DNA of 64,000 nucleotides, from contig OY727096.1 of NCBI GenBank assembly GCA_963402885.1, forward strand, positions 23,169,820 to 23,233,819. The letters are read 5' to 3'. Numbering within the stretch: position 1 is the stretch's first letter; each line of letters starts with the position of its first letter. Positions 37,197 to 50,349 of this stretch are shown piece after piece. The translations under genes were made by a program, and so were the position numbers. The DNA is from Antedon bifida (Eukaryota; Echinodermata; Crinoidea; Comatulida; Antedonidae). Under the pieces are notes generated by a model. That model searched no databases and had not been told where the DNA came from. It saw only the letters and a program-made list of their open reading frames with translations.

Positions 37197-37313
37197 TCCC
37201 CACACTAGGACGAAACGCAGGGACGTAGCGCAACGCAAGTGAGTTGACCAATCACTACACAACGGATAATCCGAACTGTCGCTTGGTCACTTGCGTTGCG
37301 TCCTAGTGGGAAC
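37197..37313. mobile_element. CCCACTAGG palindromic MITE (best-preserved inverted ends)
   Basis: CCCACACTAGGACGAAACGC at the left is inverted in GCGTTGCGTCCTAGTGGGAA at the right. The centre has TTGACCAATCACTACACAAC and GGATAATCCGAACTGTCGCT. Relatives lie at 38.9, 42.7, 44.9, 46.6, 55.7 and 55.8 kb. Confidence 0.7.
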
Positions 37314-38909
37314 TTTCTCTAGGAGGCAACTTAGGCCTCCTACATGTAACACACGTAATTTGACCGATAGCAAGAGCAACAGTTAGGATATGATTCATAT
37401 TTTATTGCGCGTACGTCTTTGCGTTGCCTGAGAACATTAATAACATGTACATGTTGATGTAAGGCCTAAGTCTGATTTACGGAATTAGACTATGTACAAT
37501 GAAGCAGAGGTACGTGTAAGTACAGAGGTGGCGAGGGTCGCGTCATTCACAAAATGATCACATGTGTACCCTATTTTTATATACTTTTTTTTTTCTTTTT
37601 TAGAGTCAAGACACTTTTCTGAATCTAACTCGCACGCGATAACCAGTCGCGTTGTGACGCGTGACGCGTTGGTAAAATTAGTTGCATTGTGTCCCAAACG
37701 AAGATAATTACCAGACCTACCATCGTATAATATTATAAACTCTTTGGGGTTTTAATTGAAATGGGGCTAAATGACATTAATTAACATGCCATCCACTGTC
37801 TTCTAATAAGATCAGATTTAGACCAACTCGGCGTCTGGGGGACTAGCTTCCGATACGCTGTTTACTCGTTCCGGACTCCAAATTGTTTTTTTTCTCCCCT
37901 TTTATTGCTCACATAAAATGATGGTTAATAATGTCGGTTTTCATTTGTAAAATTAAAAACACAGGTCTATTGCTTCAGACTAGCGTTGTAGGCCTACACA
38001 TTTTGATTTCTAAACGTGGGGCTAATGGTACAAACCAGTTGAGTTAATTTGCATTTTTAATTTAGCTCATACGATGATTTGTTTTTTCTTTCAAAATCAC
38101 ATCTGCGTTTTGTCGGCTCTTTTAAAATGATTTCAGAGAATGTTCAGAATTATTAAATTAACATTAATGACAACAAAGACATTTGAAACTCCATAGCCAG
38201 CATTCATTTAAGTCGGTCGGTTGTCAATTTTATGATTTTAAAATTCTTAGTAAATATTCGATTCTGTAATAACATAAATTTATCTAGAATAATAACAACA
38301 GTATAATTATCCCCTTTGTCCGTAAACCAAAGTGCTTTAAACTGCCAAAGGCATCATTACTCCTCACATACGAATGTATCGTCTGCTGCAACAAGTGTCA
38401 CGTGAGTGATGACATCACAGTTGGTTCAGGTGTCGATCTTCGGGGCATAAACAAGACAAACATTAGAGAAGCGGACGTATACAATTATGATATTTAGTCT
38501 TTATGAATACAAATCAATAATTTAGTTAGTGTCTTTTGTAATATTAACACTAGGTATCATCAGTAAACGATTTAGAATCTGGGAATCAAGCCTACATCGG
38601 AAATACACCATCATTGTTCGAATTGATTTGATCATAGGTCGATACACGTGAGAGGGTAATCGATAAAAACTTAAGTACTCTGATTAATGACCTTACACTT
38701 GGTTTAACCACTCGCCTGAAAGGTGTGCGCGAGTTGTTTGTCGTCGTCAGACGACCAGATACACAAAACGCAAATTATCTTATTTGGGACACCTGGGTTT
38801 GGTGTTTTGTAGGACAACATTAATTTAAAACGAACGAATACAAGAGTACGAGAGCTTCAGTTAGAAACCCGTATACCGGGTATTACAAACAGACGAGATA
38901 CTCTATCTA

Positions 38910-39030
38910 AATCTTGGTTCTCGCAAAAAAAACACCCAATTAATGTGACCAATCACAAACGACAGTACGAATTATCCGTCGCTTCAGATTGGTCAGATTA
39001 TTTGCGTTGCGCGCACGATGTGGTGAGAAC
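38910..39030. mobile_element. Diverged CCCACTAGG-type MITE
   Basis: TGTGACCAATCACAAACGAC and GATTGGTCAGATTATTTGCG keep the internal arms; the ends are worn (TTGGTTCTCGC / GGTGAGAACCCAGC). Confidence 0.5.
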
Positions 39031-40495
39031 CCAGCATTAATCAATGGTCTTCAAATATCTATTCATTTGGCCTTTCCAGAAAAAGTTTCCGTCACACAAT
39101 ATACAATGTGTGTTTCTGTTTTTATTATTCACATTAGCAAACGTTTGTAGCGAGAACGTATTTTTCGTTTCGTTTATTTATTTGACCTAGCAAAAAATCA
39201 ATTCAATATATTAAAAAAAAGAGATGAAAAAATGTTGGCCAGGGGCAGATTTTAAAGCAAAATACATCGCTGTAACTCAGCGGTAACGGTATTCGTTAGG
39301 ATCTCATTCACTCCTCCCTGACTATCTGTACGAATTATGAAGATAGGAAGTTTACTGATAATGTTCTCATTTATCCATTTACCAGGATGATGAAACACAT
39401 ACATCTCACCATCAACCGCTTTTTGGACATGCGGTAAATTCTAGGACTGCGTCGTGGTTTGAACCCATGTATAACTGACATTTTAAAGTGATATAGTCAG
39501 TGTAACTAAAAAATAGCAAAATATTAATAACTTTGACATATCTGGAATGATGACTTTTTGAACAGTTGAGATTTAAGAAGTCAGCAAAAGCCCGGAGGCC
39601 TAAAGTGAGATTCTCATGGCTATCAAATGGTAGAAAACGGCCAAAGTTTCACCGTTTCTATAGTCGTATATTTGCTATTGATAATCTTATAGCAATACGC
39701 GTGTTTGATCACCAATGATGAATATCATGTTAATACCCCATGTACGTAAATAAGGAAAAACGCGGACACGTGGATACCGTAGGCACGTGAGAGCGACGTT
39801 TATGTAATATGTCCTCTTGTTCGTATCAGTATTTCGTACAATGAATACATAGAGAAGGTATCAATTTCAATACTTGATGACAACAAAACATAAGAATAAC
39901 AAGTCGAAGTGATATACACTTATGTGGACGTTGGTGTCCGCAAGCGATTTTTCTCCGATTGAGTTTCAATAACGGAGTGTGTCAGTCAATTGTTACAATT
40001 CATTCGGTAACAATGAAGTCAATTTTCTCACAATCCGTCTTTGCTATGTGTCCGTGGCTAGTGATACGAATATCCACACATCTCTACCCAGCTGACCAAG
40101 TCCTCAGTACCATTCAGCTGAGATTTCTGTGTTTGTTGACTTTCCCATGTCTCCTGTGCCCAGGCACGATTCATGCTTAAGAAGTTTCTGCCTCAATAAG
40201 TCAGAACTAATTGAATTGTAAACGCTTTATCCTATCTAAACACTAATTTTACGATTCATTACCAGTTATCCATAACATATCTCTTTAACCATGTAATGGT
40301 GGCTTCATTCCGCATTGTTTAGTATATTCGATTTTTCTTGTTTTCTTGTTTTTTCACTTATTGTTCTGAATATTGCTATTGTAACAATTGTGAAAAGTCT
40401 TCTCGATTTGTAGCATAAACACTGTCATTGATGGTTCAAGTGTTTTGTTTTTGATTATGGGAAAGAATTGAATTTTAACAGTTTTAACAATACTT

Positions 40496-40800
40496 GTTCT
40501 GATTAAATGATCGATCTCAACTCTTTAGAACGTCTGGGAAAGAACTAGTTCTCTGCTATCCCACCAGATTTTGAAGGCGTTTTGTGGATAATTTGAACAA
40601 TAATTGCTCTGATGATCGATCTCAACTCTTTAGAACGTCTGGGAAAGAACTAGTCCTCTGGTATCCCACCAGATATTAAAGGCGTTTTGTTGATAGTTTT
40701 AACAATACTTACTCTGATGATCGATCTCAACTCTTTGAACGTCTGGGCAAGAACTAGTCCTCTGCTATCCCCACCACATATTGAAGGGGTTTTTATAATC
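40496..40800. repeat. 105-bp tandem repeat, about 2.9 copies
   Basis: GATCGATCTCAACTCTTT recurs at 40509, 40614 and 40719, each followed by an ACGTCTGGG..AAGAACTAGT block and a TATCC..CCACCA block. The units differ by a few substitutions. A frame of 80 codons at 40687-40929 begins inside the last unit and is not called. Confidence 0.85.
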
Positions 40801-42589
40801 TTTACCGTATACCGTACTTTATCCAACCAGTTAACTGCTATAACGTTTTGTGTAAAGGTAAACAGTCAAATTGGCCGCCAGTCAATGGGTTTTTGGTTGA
40901 ATTTAACCGTTTATTTTGTCTTTTTGTGAAAACATTATTTTGGGGTTGTTTTCTATGGGAATTGATTAACGTTATTAAAACTAAAACTACAAAATGACGT
41001 ATTCAAAGTCTGAATTTATTAATTTTTATTTTTAATGTTTGGGTGACAATACGTCTTTAAGTTTGGAACTAATCTCTTATACCTGTAATAATACTCGTAT
41101 TATATTGTGTATAGACCTCTATTCTGCTTCAATTATCATTACTTTATTCTATGTTCAATATAACGTTTATTATAAATAGGTTACAAACATTGGGTAATAG
41201 TTCATAAAATATAATTTAATGTAAACACGTTTCAAGACAACGGTGTTGAACTGATCAACAAGTTGACTTATCATATTGGTTCATCATTAACTGAAGCTAG
41301 ATAAAATTGTTTTCATGTGCAAACATTATTAACCTACTATATTTCAAGAAAGATTTCATTTTTATACAATTTGATAAATATATAACTGATAAAATCTGAG
41401 TTGGGCAATTAGTTAAAAAAACAAGTGTAGGCCTAAAACGTGCCAATACAGTTGATCGAGCAACAAGTTGACTTGAAACTGAACGGACGTAAGTTCATTC
41501 TGGTTTATAAACAGATGGTATTTACCATAATTTCCAAGAAATTTCTATTCACACAGGATTCCTGGGGTTTAAAGCAAGGATCTTTCATGTTTTAACTGAA
41601 TAAACATGTTGGTGAATGATTGTAAATGTTCATCTGTTATGCTGGATTCCTATAAACAGGTCTTTATATTTCAGTGTCTTCAGAAGGTATTGTGCATTAG
41701 TGTTAAGGCATATAAAGATAATCCAAGGAGACAATGAGGAGGCGCGCGCGAAATAACACAAACAATTGATTGAAAGTAATAGTAGCGACGTCTGTTGCTC
41801 AAATATTAAAATTACAATATAAACCCGTTTCTATTTTGTTTGTGTACGATTAATGTTGATGTTTTTACAGGATAGTCATAGAATGTGATTGCATTTTAAG
41901 ATTAACACAAAAAAAGATTAGTGGACTATTCAGCAATTCTTCAGGAGTTCTTTAAAGTTAAGGTTAAATATTTAATTCAAAGACCGTTGTTCATTGATAC
42001 CGTACTTTCTCTTTTATTGTATAATGTGCCTTGTTGTCTGCCTTCGATAATGCAAGTTAGTCTGAATAGAATATAACAATTTCCAGAAAATTATAAAGTT
42101 CAGCCAGAAGATTGTTATTGTGGAGGTATGGGTTAAAAGTCTTTGTAAGTTTTCCAGTTAAACATTTAATTGAGCAGCTGTGTTTTTAAGACAATAATTA
42201 ATTTATTGGAAATTAAAAGTTGACAACAATACATAATTTATGATAACTCTCCTTTTCAATCAAAATTACTGTAAAGTAAGAATAAACCTTACATGATATA
42301 AAATGAAAGATGAAACAAAGTATTTATAAACGAACTTAAGACCGTTTAACAATGATTTGCTTACGTTTACAGCTAATTTCCCGACAAACAGACTACGAAG
42401 CTGACGTCACTGTTCAACTTTTATTTAAACTATGATCCACTATTAATACTCCTTTATCTAAAAATAGACGTTACGTTTACATTGAGACTGGATACATTTT
42501 TTCTCCTATGAGATTAAGGCAGAGATCATGAATAATACACCGAGCTTATTTTCTATGGCCTGAAAAAGAAATCGTGGAAAATGGGTGTA

Positions 42590-42812
42590 GTGCACACTCT
42601 ACTCATTCCGTATAAACGTACCGTACGTGTGTGGTCAACAAACGTAAAATATAGTCCTTCATGGCTCAGTGTGAACGTAGCTTTAAGCTTGGTTCCCACT
42701 AAGACAACGCAAGCAGCGAGACGACTAATGACAAAGCAACAGTCCGAATAATTCATCGCGTATGATTGGTCAAATTACTTATTTCCTTGCGTTGCATCGG
42801 GAACGAATTAGG
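42590..42812. mobile_element. Two abutting MITE pieces sharing a TTAA
   Basis: The first ends CAGTGTGAACGTAGCTTTAA (to 42686). The second starts TTAAGCTTGGTTCCCACTAA (42683) and ends near CCTTGCGTTGCATCGGGAAC. They share the TTAA at 42683-42686, which suggests insertion of one beside the other at the same target. Confidence 0.55.
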
Positions 42813-44849
42813 AATAGTACATCCATATACAAAACATACAAAACTATTAACAAATTCACCAGAAAATTAACAATATAGCATCTTCCACAAAAACAACCTA
42901 TAATATCAATTTGCACCAACGCTGATGCAGGTAGGATTTTTGAAGTACATCAATTATGGTTTTAATTAATTATATTACATATATATTATTTTATATGCAT
43001 GCATCAATATAAAGCAGGGAGATTTACGTCTCCGTGTATAAGTAGTTGTTTCCTTTATGATAAAACGTTGCAAAATGGGGCGGCATTAATAATATATGAA
43101 AATGATTTGAAAGCTTAGGTCCGGGTCTTTCAAAGAAAAACGGTACTGAAACGTAAACATCAGTGTACATCTATATATGTAGATGGTGTTTACACTTGGA
43201 CTGTAAAATGGATTGAAATTATCATTCTTTTATATCAGTTTATATAGTGGTATTCCTGTTTTAAAAGAACACTCATCCATCTCTAGCTTATTTAAGACGA
43301 AGTTGTCGAATAAACGGCACTAAAGAAACAAGGGTTCCGCTCGAGTGGTTCACTTTCAATAGCTGCTAATTATTAATAAAGAGCGTATGATGTTACCGAT
43401 CAATTGTTATGCCGTCTTGGTAGCTAACCTCACTAACTGCGTACAAAACATATTCGTTTTAGTAAATATTTTAACATGGTCAGTAATTACGTTTATTTGC
43501 CTTGTTCGCGTGCCACTTTTGTTATTTACAATTGGAATGCGAGTTAAGTTATCAATAATTCAGAAGCGTTGTGATAGTCTCCTATTCAAAGTGCTTCGTT
43601 ATTATTATTGCAGTCATTATAACAATATTTTCCATTTAGTCTGGCAAGCACTCTTTATACAATCTTTGTCTCTGAAGTGTACCAGTCACCAGAGCTACTT
43701 AACATCACTTATATAAAAGATTACCACAACTTCAACTGAATTAAACACTTTAAAAGCAAAATGCTCCTTTAGTTTCTTCATTTATCCTCCTTTGTACATA
43801 TTATGTTTTTGCACATTTGACGTTTCATCTGTTACCAATAATCCTAGTATAGCTTCGTTTTGAGATGCAAATGGATCAACACCAGAACCAAAGTATCAAA
43901 CTACATAATCACCATCTCATTATTAAGTTTCATTTTTTGTTCACGGAACTCTGCTTACTTTTCTTGGATCCGAACCTGACGACTTCTTTCATACGATAGC
44001 GGTTTTTGCCCTAACTCTCCTGATCTTTGTTATTTAGAAATTTGATCAAATACATGCGAGAGTCTATTTATATAATTTATTTACAATGTTACGCAACACA
44101 CTATATATAACTATATATATCATTCTTTTGAAAAAAAAAATGTAATGTAAAAAATGTACACAATTTCAGACGCGGTGCATCGTCGTTTCGTCTGTCCCTT
44201 GCTGCCTATTATTGCCATTCTATCATAAATACTTGTCTATATAGGCCTATAAATTATCTTCCCTTGATTTTAGGTTGACACCAAAGTGTACCCTCTTTGC
44301 CGAAGGCTTGATACTTTCACAAAAGCTATGGATACCGCTTATGTGTGATCATTATAAAGCGGCTTTGTCTTATATCCTTACCCAACCCCTCCACCACTCA
44401 AGTGGTTGCAGCAACAGTAAGTGAATTGGATACTCAGGATGGGAAGGGGGTGGCATGGTCTCTATAACAAATACATCACAAACCCAATATTGCTATTTCG
44501 ACACACTATAGAAACATAGACGCTTCTTTCAAGTCGTAAAATATAACTTTGCCTTGAAGCGTTTTAATCGATCAAGTTCCGAAAACAATGCAATTGCACG
44601 TGGCAAGAAATTAATATTTGAACGGCATTATTCAACAGAGTAGTTGATCGATGTAGAATTATCGCGTATAGTTTGTAAACGTGTGTGGTCATTAGTTAAT
44701 GTATGATTAATATACGTTTGTATTAATTATATTCGGTTTATGGTTTGGAGGTAGGTACGTAGGTCGGGGATATGATAATGGGCTAGATATACTGCGCGTG
44801 AGATCAAGCCAACTGGGTGACTACTGAGAGTGAGGTAGGACTGCGAGGT

Positions 44850-45020
44850 TCCCTGGTTTTCTTCCCCTGGCCACAACACAAGCAATGGGGTTATCCGAAC
44901 ACTTTCGAGTGTTTGTCAAATCGCCTGCGTTGCGTCGTAAGTAGGAACCAAGCTTTAATTTGGTGTCCAACTAACTTGCGTTGCGCTGAGCCTACGTCGT
45001 TGTGCTGCGCCAAGTGTGAA
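44850..45020. mobile_element. Rearranged CCCACTAGG-type MITE pieces
   Basis: Contains GCGTTGCGTCGTAAGTAGGA followed by ACCAAGCTTTAA, then a second arm CTTGCGTTGCGCTGAGCC. The 71-codon frame across it has no domain and is not called. Confidence 0.4.
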
Positions 45021-45544
45021 CCACCAATCTAAATAGATGTATAGACGATCGCCTTTTACGTAAATAGCATTCCTCTCCTCTGGACCGTATGGATCCAGAG
45101 GGAAGGGAGTGCAAAGTATTTAGTCAATTCAATTGATCTGATTACTGTATATTGCAGTTAGCCCTCTTTTCATATATAATATCAAGCCACAGCCGATTCT
45201 CGGTACTATACTGTATCTACAGTATTTCCGAAGTAAGTAAGAATATTTGGTAATACAACATCCCATGTTTATCACAATGTATCAAGTAGTAAAATCTAAT
45301 GATACAAATGGGATGCTTTGTAACCAAATATTCCTATATGCTACTTCGGAAATCGATAGTAAGTGGAGATATAGCACTCTGTGAAGCCACAAATAAATAC
45401 CAAAAAAAAAACTGTTTGTTATATAAGACTACAATGGACATAATTATGATAAGATCCCCGGCATCTGCAAAAATGTACTAAATGAATTTAACAGAGAAGA
45501 AAGAAGACCAGGAGTAACATCAATTAACTTTACCTGCAAAATCG

Positions 45545-45835
45545 TTAAAGATCATTGTCCTCCAAAAACATGAAAATTGAAGATTAATACAAAGAAATAC
45601 TTTGAATAGGCCATTTCGCAGTTTTAATAAAATCACTTCCGTAGAAAAAAAATGATATTCTCACTTGTAAAAAGACAAAATAAACGGTTAGGCCTAAATT
45701 CAAACAAAAAACTATTTACTTCTAGTCAATCGGACTGCTTTAGTTTAGTTTTTTCAGGTAAACAATTGATCAAAGTGAATAACTATTATGTGACATTAAA
45801 ATGGCATATTCATATTGTGGCAAAAACATTTAAAA
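45545..45835. repeat. Longer copy of the ACATGAAAAATAAAG repeat family
   Basis: It runs from TCCTCCAAAAACATGAAAAT through TTTGAATAGGCCATTT to GAATAACTATTATGTGACAT and ATGGCATATTC. Compared with the 8-kb copies it holds about 130 bp of extra middle sequence, shared with the copy at 57580-57835. The 141-codon frame starting at 45652 is within and beyond this repeat. Confidence 0.65.
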
Positions 45836-46564
45836 AATATATATATTTTTTCAAGGAGACAATAATATCTTTCGTAACTTTTCTATTCTACCACTCTTTA
45901 AAATCGGTTTATAATGTAATTTTTTTTGTTTCAAATAAAGGTTTGTTAATTTTCGTTGACAAGATTCAGATTAAATATGTATGTTGTCATGTGGTCTACA
46001 TTGAAATATATAATAAAATCCATCTAGTAGGCCGACATTATTATTTTTTACATTTCAAACATAAAATTTATAAATAGCACTAATAACAATAATTCAGATC
46101 GTAATTAAATAATTTTCATTGAATCAGGAATAAATTAAACTGTTATTTGCATATTCGCGTGTCTTTGGCTTTGTTACTAGTAAAACCTCAAAGTCATTGC
46201 ATCTCTCCCAGCACCTTGTAGGATCTCACACAATCACAGACCTAGGCCCACCTGTGGAATCGCTGATATTTCACAGATAATAATTATTGATCGGATACAT
46301 ACACGACCTGTCCCTATGAGAACCCAGCAGACAGGTTCTATGTGTTGTGGCTTAGCTATTTATTCGATTTTGTAAAAAATGTACGAAATCGATAATTGAA
46401 AACTGATCCACGGCAGGCAAAATCAAAGCCCCATTCACACGATGAAAATCAATCACTGGTCTATCAACAGTTTAGTTTGGTTTATTTACGTAATTGGTTG
46501 AATTCAAGCAATCACGGCAGATCAATTACTTGTATTATACATTGTAAAGGCCTACTCTTACTCT

Positions 46565-46701
46565 TTAAGCTCGGTTCCCACTAGGACGAAACGCAAGGAC
46601 GTGAGTGCAGCGCAAGTCCTTTGACCAATCACAGCAATGGATTATTCGAACTGTCTCTTGATATAAGGTCATCTCACAATGGGGTTGCGTCCTTGCGTTA
46701 A
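46565..46701. mobile_element. CCCACTAGG palindromic MITE with TTAA at both sides
   Basis: It starts TTAAGCTCGGTTCCCACTAG and has TTTGACCAATCACAGCAATG inside; the right part GGTTGCGTCCTTGCGTTAA ends in TTAA. The right terminal arm is shorter than in the 37.2- and 55.8-kb copies. Confidence 0.6.
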
Positions 46702-46989
46702 GTTTCAGTACAAGGGGGGATGCAACACAAGAACGACGCGTGCAAAGAAAGTATTGACGAAAATATATGTTTTTTAATTGCATAATACCTAGAATCGTAT
46801 CAACTACTGTATTATGTCTACTGTCAATAAAGTCATTTTCTACAATAAGGTTATAAGAGTACAAGTCATCATTTTTGACTTTTCGTTAAAAATGTGTAAC
46901 TTTGTTCATTTATATTGAAATTTAGCTTACCTCTCCCACATTATCACGATACCAGAGCGATATGAATGTATCAAGCAATTTTTGCCTAT

Positions 46990-47010
46990 CTACTACTACT
47001 ACTACTACTA
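46990..47010. repeat. (CTA)n microsatellite
   Basis: About seven CTA triplets in a row. Confidence 0.85.
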
Positions 47011-47989
47011 CCAGAACCTTTAAATAATAGGTACTCGTAATAACAGAGAGCTGGGATACTGAAGTAGCATATATACCATTGTGTAATATGACATTGTACA
47101 TAGCAACCATTTCTGTTACTACTTAAATTGCTTCTGGGGTTATCATAAACATCATAATCAGCCGTTTAATACAATTTGGCAATGGGAAAATCATGTCTAT
47201 CCACCATTTGTGTCCACTAATACTAGTGACTATTGTTTGCATTGGCGTGAACTATAAGAGAATGAGCTGTGTCAATATACATGCACGTCTCGTAAACCGA
47301 GCGATTTCATTGGACAATATTGTTTACTATACGCAAATGATATAGCACGTGTTACTATCCCAGGGGTTAAATATGAGCAAGGCCTTATTTAAAATAACGA
47401 ATATTAGATAATGTTAGATAACAAGAAGAAAATTAATTCAATTTTTTTTGCAACGAGCAACATATATTTACACAGTAGATGTAAAGTTACATTGCTCAGG
47501 GGGTTGTTTGTACAATCGAATTTAATTGTCGAAATTTGTCCAAAAATCGTGCGTTGATGTTAATATCAGAAATGTTTTACGACGTTGAATTTAATTAAAT
47601 AAAACATTTGTTTAATAATTGTTTTTTGAAACATATATCTCATTCAAAATAAAATAATTAATTTAAGTGATTTAATCTAGCTATAAGATGAGCCACATAT
47701 TCGGCACAATTGAAGTCAGAGCTCAGATCTGCTAAACCGTTACACATTATACGGCATGGCATGGTCCCGCAGATGTGGTAGTGTTATTTATTACAAATAA
47801 AACTTTCGTAATTTTATAATTTTGTTATTCAATTTCCCAATGGTAAAAAGAAACATAGCATAGCTCCTGTGGGTAATTAAAGGTAAAATTCAGGAATGAA
47901 CTGCTTATTATGCATAATCATGCTTAAATTTGGAGGGAAAAAATGCCCTATTAGACAACGTCAAACGAGTAAATTAACTTAATATTCAT

Positions 47990-48090
47990 TGTTTCCCAAA
48001 CATGTAGCCTAAAGTAAAGATTAATAAAATCAAACTTTGAATAGGTCATTTTGTAGTTATTCTCTTTACCTAGAAAACATGATTTCGCTT
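47990..48090. repeat. Fragment of the ACATGAAAAATAAAG repeat family
   Basis: TGTTTCCCAAACATGTAGCC, then AAGATTAATAAAATCAAACT and TTGAATAGGTCATTTTGTAG align with the other family copies. Confidence 0.6.
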
Positions 48091-48732
48091 ATCATAAAAA
48101 ATTACAATATACCCAGTTGAATTTAACACAAAAAACCCAAATAAACAATGGGCTTCCTGTTGACTTTTTTCTTCTTTAAATTACAGTTCTTTCTCAGGTA
48201 GATTCAATTTTTGATAAAATTGAATAACTATTTGAAATAGACATTGAACTAAAATATTGAAAATAAAATGGTTAAATAAATTTTTAGGAGGATAATACAT
48301 CTTAATCAATGCATGCGAATTAAATTAAATTCAATGTCAAAACAAAACTATATAAAATATAAGTAAACAAATAAGGAAAAGGAAAGACATGCATATAACC
48401 TTTAACTAATCACGGTGTCCTAAAAGAAAGAATACATTATGAAGGTAAACGTAAGTGAAATAACGAATACGCAGTTTGGTACCATTTAATTACATGAATT
48501 GATGGGTTATCTATATTTACAATACAGTAGGCCTATACAATACAATCTAGAGGAAAGACATCATAAAGCAACTGAAAAAATACGTAAAAGTATGTTCTTA
48601 ATATTCATTATGTAAATACAAAATACTATATTAAAATGAATAGGTCTGTGGTTTTCTTTTTTGAGTTTAATTTTTTCATTCATTTAGCACTACAGGTAAA
48701 AAAAATCAAGATCAAATAAGTTAAAACTGCCT

Positions 48733-48795
48733 CAATATAAGTTTATTTTTACAACATGTTTCGGGAATAGTCCATCATCAGGTGAAGAGAATTTT
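48733..48795 (-). ncRNA. Hammerhead-like motif of a Penelope-type retroelement end (candidate)
   Basis: On the minus strand CTGATGA (48781-48775) is followed by TGGACTATTCCC and GAAAC (48762-48758), the two conserved boxes of the hammerhead ribozyme core around a short helix (GGA/TCC). Motifs of this layout, with ACATGTTG-like palindromes after GAAAC, are known at the ends of Penelope-like retroelements. The stem is only 3 bp here, and no reverse transcriptase is visible nearby, so this is a remnant at best. Confidence 0.35.
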
Positions 48796-49870
48796 AACGG
48801 ATAATATAATAAGTCGCAAAATTTTAAAAAAATAAAAAATCAGGTAAAAAATATATATATATATAAATATTAAAACGTAAGTAGAACAATCGAAAGGAAA
48901 ATACAAAAAGCAATGTGCAAAAGAACATACTTTTTTGTCATTACTAAAAACACAATCAATAGCCACCAGCAGTGGCAACAAAACAAAAAAAGTTCTGAAA
49001 TTGTAACATTATTCGAATAACACAAATTATGAAAGAGGTTGATAATTAATTATTTAAACATACTGTAATAGCAAAAGAACAGACTTTGATCACAATTGGA
49101 AAAACAAGAAAAGTTTCCCCTTTTCCATTTTAATATTTGAAAAGTTATTAATAGTAGGCCTACCTTATATAGTTACACTGTAAAAATACATTCTAGGGAC
49201 GGCCAAAAGAATAGGCAAAAACATACACCAGTGAATATACAAACAAAATAAGCAAAACTAATAATATAAAATGTAATACTTTTTCAATACAAGCACAGTT
49301 TTACAATTAAATATATTATTTTTAATATCTAGTTTAATAGTATCAATGAATGTTCTTACATTTTACTTTATCTCCAGACATACAACTTAGAATAACTCAA
49401 TTCTGTCCTCGATAGACAAAAACTTAAGTTTAATACTTTTACAGAATAAAGAACGTAAAATACACTTTAATTAAGATTTAAACTATTTAATATGAAATAT
49501 TCAAGTGAATTTTACCACATTTATTATTGACAACTATCAGCATATCAAATTTCAGACTTTTAGCTGGGAATCTTAACACTCGGCCAATTAATTTGTAGTT
49601 TGCCTTAACTTTAATCCTGAACGTTGGTCCAAGTAGTGTGCGTGCAATATGAAACCTGTTTAAGTCACATTATGAGTGAACGGCGGTTAAGAAAACTAGT
49701 GAAACCATTAACAAACACCGTTTAAAGGGTTAGAAAACAAAAAGAACACAACGATCGATTATTGAATAGTAACACGCCTACTTAAGTATCAACGTGTATT
49801 GCTCATGCGCGGGCGTAGCTCCGCCTCCTTTGTTATGAATATCAAACTTTCGCTGACGACGGACGACCGC

Positions 49871-49967
49871 GGGTATAAAACGTTCGCAATTGCCTGATAA
49901 GTTTACTCGCATTTGATGCGTTAGCGAAGAATCTTTAACTGTATTTTCTAAATATAAATAAACCATC
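49871..49967 (+). promoter_or_regulatory. Ptf1a: Ptf1a core promoter and 5' leader
   Basis: TATAAAA lies at 49874-49880 in GGGTATAAAACG, about 90 bp before the ATG, so transcription probably starts near 49905. Just upstream the sequence turns GC- and CpG-rich (CGCGGGCGTAGCTCCGCCTC near 49808). The leader is short and AT-rich and ends CATCATGG, an acceptable start context. Confidence 0.7.
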
Positions 49968-50349
49968 ATGGAAAATTATCCGATGATGTACACGGATTTT
50001 TCGCATTCTTATTCGTTTTCTCCGTATCCGAAACGAAGACAGGACCACGATCTAGGAAAGAGACGACGACGAAAGAGTAAATGCCCCAACCAACAACATG
50101 ATCAACGCCAGGCTGCCAATATGAGGGAGAGGAAGAGGATGCAGTCGATAAATGATGCCTTTGAAGGGCTTAGAGAGCACATACCAACCTTACCGTACGA
50201 AAAACGTCTTTCAAAAGTGGACACGTTAAGACTAGCTATTGGGTATATTGGATTTCTTTCAGAGTTACTGGACAACGATCAGAATTCGAACGAATCCATC
50301 CAAGATTTAAGAACAGAAAAACCGAAAAAGATTATTATTTGTCACAGGG
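49968..50349 (+). CDS. Ptf1a: Ptf1a exon 1: bHLH transcription factor
   Basis: This exon encodes residues 1-127. A Tyr/Ser-rich start (1-20) and a basic tract with KRRRRK (31-36) precede the bHLH at about 47-101. The basic region holds [12 protein letters not shown] and helix 1/loop holds [20 protein letters not shown]; this string is diagnostic for the PTF1A family. After the bHLH the exon ends in KKIIICHR, the start of the conserved C1 region. The donor GTATGT follows a single carried G (phase 1). PTF1A binds E-boxes with an E-protein and recruits RBPJ; in animals it specifies inhibitory neurons and exocrine pancreas-type cells. The N-terminus is much shorter than in vertebrates, which carry about 160 residues before the bHLH. 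Confidence 0.95.

Larger units (their letters stand above)
33961..49870. other. Intergenic region between HDAC and Ptf1a (about 16 kb)
   Basis: No gene is supported. Frames up to 141 codons (45652-46077) lie in repeat sequence. The contents are several palindromic MITEs (34.8, 37.2, 38.9, 42.6-42.8, 44.9 and 46.6 kb), a 19-base C-run (37110-37128), a 105-bp tandem triplet (40496-40800), members of the ACATGAAAAATAAAG family and a hammerhead-like tail (48.73-48.80 kb). Any Ptf1a enhancers would be expected here or 3' of the gene, but I cannot identify one. Confidence 0.5.

Noticed and set aside
39268-39455. tRNA-like words: TGTAACTCAGCGGTAACG (A-box-like) and GGTTTGAACCC (B-box-like)
   Set aside because: They are about 170 bp apart, and no acceptor stem or anticodon arm can be drawn.
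43387-43716. 109-codon frame with hydrophobic stretches, membrane-protein-like
   Set aside because: Hydrophobicity follows from T-rich codons; no family features or neighbouring exons.
45652-46077. 141-codon plus-strand frame, the longest but one in the window
   Set aside because: It starts inside a dispersed repeat copy, is composed of Lys/Phe/Ile-rich low-complexity sequence expected from AT-rich DNA, and has no domain or splice context.
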